DNA from: Pseudomonadota bacterium
Lineage (GTDB): Bacteria > Pseudomonadota > Alphaproteobacteria > Rhizobiales > Xanthobacteraceae
DNA length: 8,800 nucleotides
NCBI GenBank assembly: GCA_023392205.1
Contig: JAEVZN010000122.1
Coordinates: 1-8,800 of the forward strand
Direction of reading: 5' to 3'
A program made the translations under genes and the position numbers. Under the pieces are notes generated by a model, which did not search any database, was not told the DNA's origin, and worked only from the letters and a program-made list of their open reading frames with translations. Positions 1 through 6,288 of the stretch are shown piece after piece (position 1 is the stretch's first letter; each line of letters starts with the position of its first letter).

Positions 1-27
1 ACACACAGACGCGCGGCCGGTCGTGAC

Positions 28-759
28 ATGATCGCCATGACCTTCGTCCTGGCGCTGCTGCTTGCCGCGGTGCACATCTTTGCCGGCCGCATCCGGATGC
101 TGGACGAGGCGCCGCGTTCGAGCTGGCTCTCCTTTGCCGGCGGTGTCGGCGTCGCCTATGTGTTCCTGCACATCCTGCCCGACCTGAGCACCCATCAGCG
201 CAGCTTCGCCAAGGGGCTTGGCGTCAGCGACCGTGAGGCGGAGGCCTGGGTGTATCTCCTGACCCTGACCGGCCTTGTCGTCTTTTACGGGCTGGAGCGG
301 CTGGCGAAATTGCAGCCGCGTGAGGTGCGCGAGCATGCCATCTGGGCCGGGGCGTCCGGACTATTCTGGCTGCATCTGGCCTCGTTCGCACTCTACAACG
401 CGCTGGTCGGCTATCTTCTCCTGCATCGCGAGGAGCCGGGATTGGCCTCGCTCGCACTGTATTTCGTAGCGATGGGCTTTCACTTCCTGACCAACGATGT
501 CGGCCTGCGCCACGACCACAAGGCGCGCTATCACGACAGCGGCCGCTGGCTCCTTGCCGCCGCGGTGCTCGCCGGATGGGCGCTCGGCGCGCTCATCGAG
601 ATTTCGGCGACCGCCATCGGTTTCCTGTTCGCCTTCCTCGCCGGCGCCGTCATCCTGAACGTGCTCAAGGAGGAATTGCCGCGCGACCGCGAAAGCCGCT
701 TTTTCCCGTTCGCGCTGGGCGCATTCGGCTATTCGCTCATGCTGATCCTGGCACGCTGA
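28..759 (+). CDS. ZIP-like integral membrane protein, function unassigned
   Basis: A 243-residue, very hydrophobic protein with about eight predicted membrane segments (roughly residues 4-20, 33-51, 74-91, 106-131, 139-156, 173-195, 197-214 and 225-242), which is the usual ZIP-family number. The second segment ends in a His-Ile-Leu-Pro-Asp motif (H48) and the last two segments with their Lys-Glu-Glu-Leu-Pro link resemble the ends of ZIP permeases. A His/Asp-rich loop (about 151-170, including FHFLTND and RHDHK) could bind metal. I do not see the paired HNxxD and HExPHE metal-path motifs of true ZIP zinc transporters, so transport is not supported directly. An ATG nine bases downstream (37) is an equally possible start, and neither has a clear Shine-Dalgarno sequence. 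It precedes the DUF5993/DsbB-like pair by 41 bp and could be co-transcribed with them. The reading frame is secure; the family call is moderate. Confidence 0.75.
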   Translation: MIAMTFVLALLLAAVHIFAGRIRMLDEAPRSSWLSFAGGVGVAYVFLHILPDLSTHQRSFAKGLGVSDREAEAWVYLLTLTGLVVFYGLERLAKLQPREVREHAIWAGASGLFWLHLASFALYNALVGYLLLHREEPGLASLALYFVAMGFHFLTNDVGLRHDHKARYHDSGRWLLAAAVLAGWALGALIEISATAIGFLFAFLAGAVILNVLKEELPRDRESRFFPFALGAFGYSLMLILAR

Positions 760-773
760 GGGGGCCGGGACAG

Positions 774-789
774 GCGCCGCGCCCGGCGC
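774..789 (+). other. Short GC hairpin between ZIP-like and DUF5993-like genes
   Basis: GCGCCG (774-779) and CGGCGC (784-789) form a perfect 6-bp stem over a 4-base loop in the 41-bp gap. There is no following T-run, so it is not a convincing terminator. It could affect translation of the small gene that starts at 801, which lacks a visible Shine-Dalgarno sequence. Confidence 0.3.
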
Positions 790-800
790 TAGACTGGGCC

Positions 801-959
801 ATGGTCTTCACGATTCTCTTTCTGCTCTGGACCGGCGTGCTGATCGCCGCGATGTTCGCCACCCGCATGATGGCGATGACCGCGTTCGGCGTGACCCTGG
901 TGCTGAGTCTGATGCTGTTCGCGCATCACATCACCGATCCGCTCAAGCTGTCATTCTGA
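801..959 (+). CDS. Small membrane protein, DUF5993-like
   Basis: A 52-residue protein with two hydrophobic segments (about 2-18 and 25-42) separated by a short Arg-containing turn, and ending in a His-His-x-Thr-Asp-Pro-Leu-x-Leu tail. The size, two-helix layout and the HHxTDPLxL-type end match my recollection of the DUF5993 family, small proteins usually encoded beside disulfide-bond-formation protein B. Here the gene ends 10 bp before the DsbB-like start, which fits that association. The frame is open further upstream, but the ATG at 801 puts the first hydrophobic helix at the N-terminus and leaves out the Arg/Pro-rich overlap with the previous gene. No biochemical role is known to me. A partner or stabiliser of the neighbouring oxidoreductase is an inference from synteny. 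Confidence 0.7.
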   Translation: MVFTILFLLWTGVLIAAMFATRMMAMTAFGVTLVLSLMLFAHHITDPLKLSF

Positions 960-969
960 AACTGGTACG

Positions 970-1527
970 ATGACGATGACCCGCAGCGCCTCGGACAATC
1001 TCAACGCACTGGGCCTGTTCGGCATCGCGCTGGTTCTGGCGATGGCCTTCGCCATGCAATTCGCGCTCTACGAGTTGCCCTGCCCGCTCTGCCTGTTGCA
1101 ACGCGCCTTCTTCTGCGCCGTCGCGGTGGGTCCGATCCTCAATCTGCGCTACGGGCCGCGTGCGTCGCATTATGCGCTGTCGATTCTGGCAGCGCTTGCG
1201 GGTGCGGCCGTGTCGATGCGGCAGGTGCTGCTGCATATCCTGCCCGGCGATCCCGGCTACGGCACCGCGATACTCGGCTATCATTATTATACGTGGGCGT
1301 TCCTGCTGTTCGCGGCCATGGCCGTTGCGGCCGCCATCATGCTGCTGTTCGATCGCGCCTTCGTGTCCGCGGAGGGGGCCGCCGCGCATCGTTCCGGCTT
1401 TGCCAAAGCTGCCATCTGGATCGTGATCGCGCTGGCGGCGGCCAATATTCTCTCCACCTTCGCGATCTGCGGCATCGCCGAATGCCCGGACAACCCGGTC
1501 CGCTACGAATTGCTGCAGGGGCGATAG
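970..1527 (+). CDS. DsbB-family disulfide bond formation protein
   Basis: A 185-residue inner-membrane protein. The first periplasmic loop holds the DsbB signature Cys-Pro-Leu-Cys (C38, C41) followed by Leu-Leu-Gln-Arg. R45 matches the quinone-site arginine R48 of E. coli DsbB. The family passes electrons from a periplasmic thiol oxidase (DsbA type) to membrane quinone. Five membrane segments are visible (about 10-34, 46-60, 66-84, 108-127, 147-167), one more than classical DsbB. The second periplasmic loop (about 85-107) has no cysteine. The only other pair is C167 and C172, directly after the fifth segment. The positive-inside rule puts this pair in the periplasm, because Arg/Lys-containing loops follow segments 2 and 4. 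It starts 10 bp after the DUF5993-like gene, so the two are probably one transcript. An in-frame ATG two codons later is an alternative start. No dsbA is in the window. Confidence 0.85.
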   Translation: MTMTRSASDNLNALGLFGIALVLAMAFAMQFALYELPCPLCLLQRAFFCAVAVGPILNLRYGPRASHYALSILAALAGAAVSMRQVLLHILPGDPGYGTAILGYHYYTWAFLLFAAMAVAAAIMLLFDRAFVSAEGAAAHRSGFAKAAIWIVIALAAANILSTFAICGIAECPDNPVRYELLQGR

Positions 1528-1647
1528 CAAAACCGGCCGCACAACCTTATCTCCACCCGGTCGGCCCGTCATTGCGCGGCTCTCTTCCCGCAAGGCGCAT
1601 GGGTCATATTACCTTCGCCATTTTGCCATCACCGTGATGTGACTGAC

Positions 1648-2655
1648 ATGGATTCGTTTTCGCAATTTGCTCTCGGTTCTGCCATCGCCGTAGTGGTGAT
1701 GCGCCACAAGACCGCGCCCTGGAAGGCCGCGCTGGTCGGCGGACTGGCCGCGACCCTTCCGGATCTCGATGCCTTCTACGATTACGGCGATCCGGTCTCG
1801 AACATGACGCTGCATCGCGCCGATACCCATTCGCTGTTCTGGGTGACGCTGGTCTCGCCGCTGGTGGCGTTTATCGCTGCCGCTGCCGTTCGCGAACTCG
1901 GACAATTCCGCCGCTGGTGGCTGGCGGTGTGGCTTGCGCTGTTCACGCACCCGATCCTCGACTGGTTCACCATCTACGGCACGCAATTGCTGCGGCCGTT
2001 TACCGATCAGCCCTACGGGATCGGCAGCATGTTCATCATCGATCCCTTCTATACCCTGCCGCTGGTGATCGGGATCGTCGTAGCCCTGATCCTGCGCAGC
2101 GAGACCGGCTGGCGGGTGGCGACGGGCGCGCTGGCGCTGTCGACGCTCTATCTCGGTGCATCCGTGCTTGCGCAAAGCCATGTGCGCGGCGTGGCCGAAG
2201 AATCGTTGCAGGCGCAGGGGCACAAGGTCGAACGCCTGCTGGTAACGCCAGCGCCGTTCAACATTCTGCTGTGGCGCGTCGTGGCGGTGACGCCCGACGG
2301 CTATCTCGAAGGCTTCCGCTCGCTCGCCGACAGCGGGACGCAGATGGCCTTCGACCGTTTCGAGCGCGGCGAGGATCTCTATGCGGCGCTGAAGGACAAC
2401 CGCTTCGTGCAGCGCATCGCCTGGTTCAGCCACGGCTTCTTCAAGATGGCGGACCGCGCGGGGCAGATCGTCATCACCGACCTGCGCATGGGTCAGGAGC
2501 CGAATTACAGCTTCAACTTCGTGGTCGCCAAGCATGCAAGCCCGATGGTCGCGGTCGATCCGCCGCTCCGCTTCCGCGAACAGGCGGATGTACGCAGCGG
2601 CCTTGCCTGGCTCTGGCGGCGCGCGCGCGGCGAGGATATTCCGCCGCCGCGCTGA
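1648..2655 (+). CDS. YdjM/DUF457-type membrane-bound metal-dependent hydrolase
   Basis: A 335-residue protein beginning MDSFSQFALG, the usual opening of the DUF457 family typified by E. coli YdjM. Probable metal ligands are in the expected order: Leu-Pro-Asp-Leu-Asp (D39, D41), His-Arg-x-x-Thr-His-Ser (H56, H61) and His-Pro-Ile-Leu-Asp-Trp (H101, D105). The first 190 or so residues carry several membrane helices with the His/Asp motifs at their ends. The rest is a soluble domain without a motif I recognise. The substrate of the family is unknown. I chose the ATG at 1648 over a GTG three codons upstream because family members start with Met-Asp-Ser. E. coli ydjM is SOS-regulated, but I see no alphaproteobacterial LexA box (GTTC-N7-GTTC) in the 120 bp upstream. 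The gene converges with the ArsC-like gene, with a 7-bp gap. Confidence 0.85.
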   Translation: MDSFSQFALGSAIAVVVMRHKTAPWKAALVGGLAATLPDLDAFYDYGDPVSNMTLHRADTHSLFWVTLVSPLVAFIAAAAVRELGQFRRWWLAVWLALFTHPILDWFTIYGTQLLRPFTDQPYGIGSMFIIDPFYTLPLVIGIVVALILRSETGWRVATGALALSTLYLGASVLAQSHVRGVAEESLQAQGHKVERLLVTPAPFNILLWRVVAVTPDGYLEGFRSLADSGTQMAFDRFERGEDLYAALKDNRFVQRIAWFSHGFFKMADRAGQIVITDLRMGQEPNYSFNFVVAKHASPMVAVDPPLRFREQADVRSGLAWLWRRARGEDIPPPR

Positions 2656-2662
2656 CACGGGG

Positions 2663-3013
2663 TCACTTGCCGAACACGCTCTCGTAATCGGCCGGCTTGA
2701 ACCCGACCAGCAGCGTCTTGCCGCGCACCAGCACCGGGCGTTTGATCATCGAGGGCTGCGCCTGCATCAGTCTCAGAGCCTTGGCTTCGGTGAGCCCGTC
2801 CTTGTCCGCCTCCGGCAATTTGCGGAAGGTCGTGCCGGCCTTGTTGAGCAGGGTTTCCCACCCTGCGCGCCTCGCCCAGTCCCGCAGCGTTGCGCGGTCG
2901 ATCCCGGCCGTCTTGTAATCGTGGAAGGTGTATTCGACGCCGGCAATATCGAGCCAGGCGCGCGCCTTCTTCATCGTGTCGCAATTTTTGATGCCGTAGA
3001 TCGTGACCGTCAT
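2663..3013 (-). CDS. ArsC/Spx-like reductase (YffB type)
   Basis: A 116-residue thioredoxin-fold protein of the ArsC superfamily. The start MTVTIYGIKNCDTMKKA is the YffB-type signature: one active-site Cys (C11) in Asn-Cys-Asp-Thr, with Thr where glutaredoxins carry a second Cys. Pro-Ser-Met-Ile-Lys-Arg-Pro (87-93) is the conserved cis-proline region, and R92 matches a conserved ArsC arginine. Length is typical. Relatives are described as probable glutathione-dependent thiol reductases, and arsenate reduction is not established for this subgroup. No ars genes are nearby. The frame is open to an ATG at 3025, but the start at 3013 matches the family N-terminus and is preceded by GGGGAG about 4 bases upstream. 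It diverges from the GntR gene, sharing a 174-bp upstream region that holds two possible operators. Confidence 0.88.
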   Translation of the reverse strand: MTVTIYGIKNCDTMKKARAWLDIAGVEYTFHDYKTAGIDRATLRDWARRAGWETLLNKAGTTFRKLPEADKDGLTEAKALRLMQAQPSMIKRPVLVRGKTLLVGFKPADYESVFGK

Positions 3014-3080
3014 CCCGCTCCCCATGCTCTCGCCGGTTCACTTGTTAGCAGGCACCCACGTGTCGCCCAACCTGCCGATC

Positions 3081-3090
3081 CTGCATACAG
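3081..3090. promoter_or_regulatory. Operator-like near-palindrome, site 1 (CTGCATACAG)
   Basis: CTGCATACAG is an imperfect inverted repeat sharing 8 of 10 bases with the site at 3155-3164. The two centres are 74 bp apart, close to seven helical turns. Many FCD-type GntR regulators bind sequences resembling TTGTATACAA. A binding role here is inferred from that likeness and the adjacent gntR gene. Confidence 0.4.
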
Positions 3091-3138
3091 GGAAATTCTT
3101 TTGCGCTGCGGAATCGAAGACAGGCGGCCCGCTGGGCG

Positions 3139-3144
3139 TTGACA
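3139..3144 (+). promoter_or_regulatory. Candidate -35 element (TTGACA) of the gntR promoter
   Basis: A perfect TTGACA lies 44 bp before the gntR start codon. No good -10 sits at the canonical distance: the best AT-rich hexamer, TATACA at 3158-3163, is only 13 bp away and overlaps operator-like site 2. If this promoter is used, a repressor bound at site 2 would cover it. Confidence 0.3.
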
Positions 3145-3154
3145 GCGGCCGCAA

Positions 3155-3164
3155 TTGTATACAG
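3155..3164. promoter_or_regulatory. Operator-like palindrome, site 2 (TTGTATACAG)
   Basis: TTGTATACAG has a perfect 8-bp palindromic core (TGTATACA) and matches the TTGTATACAA-like sites of GntR/FCD regulators. It lies 23 bp upstream of the gntR start and 10 bp after TTGACA, a position suited to autorepression. The assignment is by pattern only. Confidence 0.5.
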
Positions 3165-3187
3165 CCTCCCGCGATCCAGGAGGCCTT

Positions 3188-3946
3188 ATGGGCGAGCCCG
3201 CCGACGCGCCATCGTCGCAGAATGTCACCGCGCTGCTGAAGCTGCGCGAGTTGATCCTGAGCGGCGAACTGAAAGCCGGCGAGCGGCTTTCCGAACTCGC
3301 ATTGGTGGAGCGGCTTGGCGTCTCGCGCACGCCCATTCGCACCGCCATGATGCGGCTCGAACAGGAAGGGCTGGCGCATCCGATCCCGACCGGCGGCTAT
3401 GCGGCCTCGGCGTTCAGCGAGCGCGACATCCATGCGGCGATCGAAATCCGCGGCACGCTGGAGGGCCTTGCCGCAAGGCTCGCCGCCGAGCGCGGCCCGT
3501 CACCGTCGGAGCTTGCCGGCCTCCACAGCGTGCTCGCCGAACTCGATGCGCTGGTATTCGACGAAGGCGTCACGCCGGACAATTTCTCGCGTTATGTCGA
3601 ACTCAATGCGCGCTTTCACCAGAGCGTGGTCGATCTCGCCGACAGTCCGGTGTTGACGCGGCAGATCGCGCGCGCGGTGGCCCTGCCCTTCGCGTCGGCC
3701 AGCGCCTTCGTCACCGTGCAGGCCAATCTGCCGGAAGCGCTGGTGCTGTTCACGGTGGCGCAGGACCAGCATCGCTGCATCGCCCGCGCCATCGCCGAGC
3801 GCGAAGGCGAACGCGCGGAATTCATCATGCGCGAACATGCAAGGCTCGCGCGCCGCAATCTCGAACTCGCCTTGCGTAACCACACGACCCGCGCAATGGT
3901 GCCGGGTTCATCCCTCATCACATTCAACACAAAGGTGGCCGTATAG
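3188..3946 (+). CDS. GntR-family transcriptional regulator, FadR/FCD subfamily
   Basis: A 252-residue cytoplasmic DNA-binding regulator. Residues about 12-75 form the GntR winged helix-turn-helix, including Gly-Glu-Arg-Leu-Ser-Glu, Val-Ser-Arg-Thr-Pro-Ile-Arg (45-51) and the wing around Pro-Thr-Gly-Gly-Tyr (67-71). Residues about 80-230 are the all-helical FCD ligand domain. Its typical metal ligands are in place: Asn140 (where Asp is also common) in ELNARFH, H144, H195 and H217. FCD regulators usually bind small organic acids and control neighbouring catabolic genes. I place the start at the ATG at 3188, which has a strong AGGAGG four bases upstream. A TTG 33 bases earlier would fall inside the operator-like palindrome. 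The gene leads into the TRAP binding-protein gene 82 bp downstream, and probably controls it and the following enzymes as well as itself. Confidence 0.92.
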   Translation: MGEPADAPSSQNVTALLKLRELILSGELKAGERLSELALVERLGVSRTPIRTAMMRLEQEGLAHPIPTGGYAASAFSERDIHAAIEIRGTLEGLAARLAAERGPSPSELAGLHSVLAELDALVFDEGVTPDNFSRYVELNARFHQSVVDLADSPVLTRQIARAVALPFASASAFVTVQANLPEALVLFTVAQDQHRCIARAIAEREGERAEFIMREHARLARRNLELALRNHTTRAMVPGSSLITFNTKVAV

Positions 3947-4028
3947 ATCTCGCTTCATAGCTTCCGTTTTGCTGTCTCACTTCACGTTTCGCTTGCGTCA
4001 ACACAAGAAACCTACTCGGGAGGATGCA

Positions 4029-5072
4029 ATGAGAAGTTCGTGGTTGAAGAGTTCCTGGGCATGCCTGTCCGGCGCGCTTGCGCTGGGGCTGGTGGCAATG
4101 CCGCCGGCACATGCGCAGGACAAGCCGGTTGAAATGAGGTTTTCGCACTGGGTGCCTCCGCAGCATCCGATGCATGCGGCGGCGGTGTCATGGGCCGAAT
4201 CCATCAACAAGGCCTCGAACGGGACGATCAAGATCACGATCTTCCCCTCGCAGCAGCTCGGCCGCGCCTTCGACCACTACAACATGGCGCGCGACGGTAT
4301 CGCCGACATCTCGCACATCAATCCGGGCTACGAACCGGGCCGCTTCCCGATCGTGGCGGCGGTCGAACTGCCCTTCATCTTCAACAATTCGAAGCAGGGC
4401 AGCGCGGCGATGGACGAATGGTATCGCAAGCATGCCGTGCAGGAGATGAAAGACGTGCGCTTCTGCCTGATGTTCGCGCACGATCCGGGCACCTTCCACT
4501 TCACGAAAAAGAAGATCGTGTCGCCCTCGGAAATGTCCGGCATGAAATTCCGGCCGCCGAATGCCGTGATCGGCAACTGGATGACCACCCTCGGCGCCAC
4601 CAATGTGCAGGCGTCCGCGCCTGAAATCCGTGACGTGCTCTCCAAGGGCGTGGCGGACGGCGCGGGCGCGCCCTGGGGCTCGATGGGATTGTTCGGCATC
4701 GACAAGGTGACGCAATTTCATATCGATGCGCCGATATATGTCTCCGAACAGGTCTGGGTGCTGAACAAGGCGAAATATGACGCCCTGTCGCCGGCCCAGA
4801 AGAAGGTGATGGACGATCATTGTTCAAGCGAATGGTCGCTCAAGATCGCCACCCCCTGGGCGGATTTCGAATCCGGCGGCAAGGAGAAGGTGAAGGCCAC
4901 CGGCAACCGCGAGATCTACCAGCTCACACCCGAGCAGCTCGCCGCCTGGCGCAAATCCTCCGAAGCGGTGGTCGCGAACTGGGAAGCTGATGTCCGCAAG
5001 GCCGGCGGCGACCCCAAGGCGATCCTCGACGATCTGAAGAAGACCGTCGCCAAGCATAATTCCTCGTTCTGA
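4029..5072 (+). CDS. TRAP transporter solute-binding protein, DctP family
   Basis: A 347-residue periplasmic binding protein. The N-terminus is a Sec signal peptide: basic MRSSWLK, a hydrophobic core to about residue 24, and a probable cleavage site Ala-His-Ala|Gln after residue 29. The mature part has the DctP pattern, with FSHWVPPQHPMH near the start, Phe-Pro-Ser-Gln-Gln-Leu-Gly (72-78), and Gly-Met-Lys-Phe-Arg-Pro (171-176). R175 corresponds to the arginine that binds the substrate carboxylate in TRAP proteins. The ligand is therefore probably a carboxylate, of unknown identity. The start is set by GGGAGG (4018-4023) and the signal peptide; an upstream ATG in the same frame lies inside gntR. 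No DctQ or DctM membrane subunit gene is in the window, which is unusual because the three are normally adjacent. A hairpin follows the stop codon. Confidence 0.92.
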   Translation: MRSSWLKSSWACLSGALALGLVAMPPAHAQDKPVEMRFSHWVPPQHPMHAAAVSWAESINKASNGTIKITIFPSQQLGRAFDHYNMARDGIADISHINPGYEPGRFPIVAAVELPFIFNNSKQGSAAMDEWYRKHAVQEMKDVRFCLMFAHDPGTFHFTKKKIVSPSEMSGMKFRPPNAVIGNWMTTLGATNVQASAPEIRDVLSKGVADGAGAPWGSMGLFGIDKVTQFHIDAPIYVSEQVWVLNKAKYDALSPAQKKVMDDHCSSEWSLKIATPWADFESGGKEKVKATGNREIYQLTPEQLAAWRKSSEAVVANWEADVRKAGGDPKAILDDLKKTVAKHNSSF

Positions 5073-5076
5073 ACTT

Positions 5077-5116
5077 CCGGCGGGGGCGGATCGCATCGGG
5101 ATCTCTCCCCCGCCGG
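5077..5116 (+). other. Hairpin between TRAP binding protein and MetE-like genes
   Basis: CCGGCGGGGG (5077-5086) and CCCCCGCCGG (5107-5116) are perfectly complementary over 10 bp, with a 20-base loop that itself holds two GATC tetramers able to pair. It begins 5 bases after the dctP-like stop codon. No T-run follows, so it is more likely a 3' mRNA stabiliser or partial attenuator than a strong terminator. Such an element would let the binding protein be made in excess over the next enzyme. Confidence 0.5.
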
Positions 5117-5154
5117 CCCCACTTTCGACGACCCCATCAAAGGACCAGACTGAA

Positions 5155-6288
5155 ATGAAGCGTAGCGACCGCCGCATCCTCACCACGCATGTCGGCAGCA
5201 TCATCCGTCCGCAATCTTTGCTCGATGCCGGCAAGGAGCGCGATCCCGGTTACGAGAAGGAACTGACCCGGGCGGTGGCCGAGGTGGTCGCGCAGCAGGC
5301 CAAGGCCGGAATCGACGTCGTCAACGATGGCGAGTTCGGCAAATCCGGCTGGGCCAATTATGTGCTCGACCGCATGCAGGGCTTCGAGCCGCGTCCCGAC
5401 AAGCTGTATGAGGCGGTCTGGCTTGGACGAGACCGCATCCGCTTCAACGAATTCATGAAGGAGCAGTTTCCGCGCGGCGCCTCGGGCACGCCGGGCCATG
5501 CCTGCACCAGGCCCATCGTTTATGAGGGCCACGCCGAAGTGCGGCGCGATCTCGCCAACCTGAAAGCTGCAGCGGCCGCCACCAAGGTCGAGGACGTGTT
5601 CTTCACCGCCGTGGCGCCGGCAAGCGTCGGCTACGACGCCTCCAACGAATATTACGACAACGAGCGCGATTACGTTTTCGCCATCGCCGAGGCGTTGCGG
5701 CAGGAATACCTCGAAATCCACAAGGCGGGCGTGGTGCTGCAGGTGGACGACGCGGTGCTTGCCAATATGTGGGATTATCTCAACGAGCAGGGTCCGAACC
5801 GTTTCCGGGAATGGGCGGAATTGCGCATCGCCGCGCTCAATCATGCGCTCGAGGGCATTCCGGAAGACCGGATCCGCTATCACATCTGCTTCGGAAGCTG
5901 GCATGTGCCGCATGTGGCCGATGCCGAACTGGGCGACATCGTCGATCTGATGCTGCAGGTGAAGGCCGGGGCCTATTCGATCGAGGCGGCCAATGTGCGC
6001 CACGAACACGAATGGCGGGTCTGGGAGAAAGTGAAGCTCCCGCCGGGCAAGATCCTCATTCCCGGCGTCATCACGCATCACACCACCACGGTCGAGCATC
6101 CAAAGCTTATCGCCGAACGCATCGTCAATTTCGCGAAGGCGGTCGGCCGCGAGAATGTCATCGCGGGATCGGATTGCGGCTTTGCGCAAGGCGAGAATAT
6201 CCGCCGTGTGCATCCGCAGGTCATGTGGGCGAAATTCGAGGCGCTGGCCGAAGGCGCCCGCATCGCCAGCAAGGAATTGTGGGGCTAG
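5155..6288 (+). CDS. MetE catalytic-domain (UroD/MetE-like) methyltransferase homologue
   Basis: A 377-residue protein corresponding only to the C-terminal catalytic barrel of cobalamin-independent methionine synthase (MetE, about 750 residues). The N-terminal folate-binding half is absent. The full zinc site is visible: H243 and C245 in Tyr-His-Ile-Cys, E277 in Ser-Ile-Glu-Ala, and C341 in Ser-Asp-Cys-Gly, equivalent to E. coli MetE H641, C643, E665 and C726. His-Val-Gly-Ser near the start (12-15) and D198 in Leu-Gln-Val-Asp-Asp resemble substrate-side motifs. This superfamily activates thiols on zinc for alkyl transfer, and also contains epoxyalkane:coenzyme M transferases. Automated annotation often names such proteins methionine synthases, but without the folate domain the methyl donor and acceptor are unknown. 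The start has AAAGGA (5139-5144), 10 bases upstream. Position after the TRAP gene suggests a catabolic rather than biosynthetic role. Confidence 0.85.
   Translation: MKRSDRRILTTHVGSIIRPQSLLDAGKERDPGYEKELTRAVAEVVAQQAKAGIDVVNDGEFGKSGWANYVLDRMQGFEPRPDKLYEAVWLGRDRIRFNEFMKEQFPRGASGTPGHACTRPIVYEGHAEVRRDLANLKAAAAATKVEDVFFTAVAPASVGYDASNEYYDNERDYVFAIAEALRQEYLEIHKAGVVLQVDDAVLANMWDYLNEQGPNRFREWAELRIAALNHALEGIPEDRIRYHICFGSWHVPHVADAELGDIVDLMLQVKAGAYSIEAANVRHEHEWRVWEKVKLPPGKILIPGVITHHTTTVEHPKLIAERIVNFAKAVGRENVIAGSDCGFAQGENIRRVHPQVMWAKFEALAEGARIASKELWG

Noticed and set aside
943..1593. Minus-strand 216-codon frame opposite the dsbB-like gene
   Set aside because: It is Arg/Gly/Gln-rich low-complexity translation, while the + strand encodes a clear CxxC DsbB-type protein.
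1609..2658. Long minus-strand open frame (349 codons)
   Set aside because: It lies opposite the YdjM-type gene, is Arg/His/Gln-rich and has no motifs; it is a shadow of the GC-rich coding strand.
3139..3163. Full sigma-70 promoter TTGACA/TATACA
   Set aside because: The spacer is only 13 bp, too short for a normal promoter; only the -35 element is kept, as a tentative feature.
3155..3187. Extension of gntR to a TTG start at 3155
   Set aside because: The extra residues do not belong to the GntR fold, the TTG is inside a palindromic site, and AGGAGG supports the ATG at 3188.
5073..5154. SAM or cobalamin riboswitch upstream of the MetE-like gene
   Set aside because: The 82-bp gap is mostly one simple GC hairpin and I see no conserved riboswitch core.
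5137..6213. Minus-strand open frame (358 codons) opposite the MetE-like gene
   Set aside because: The + strand frame has all four zinc ligands and family motifs; the minus frame has none.
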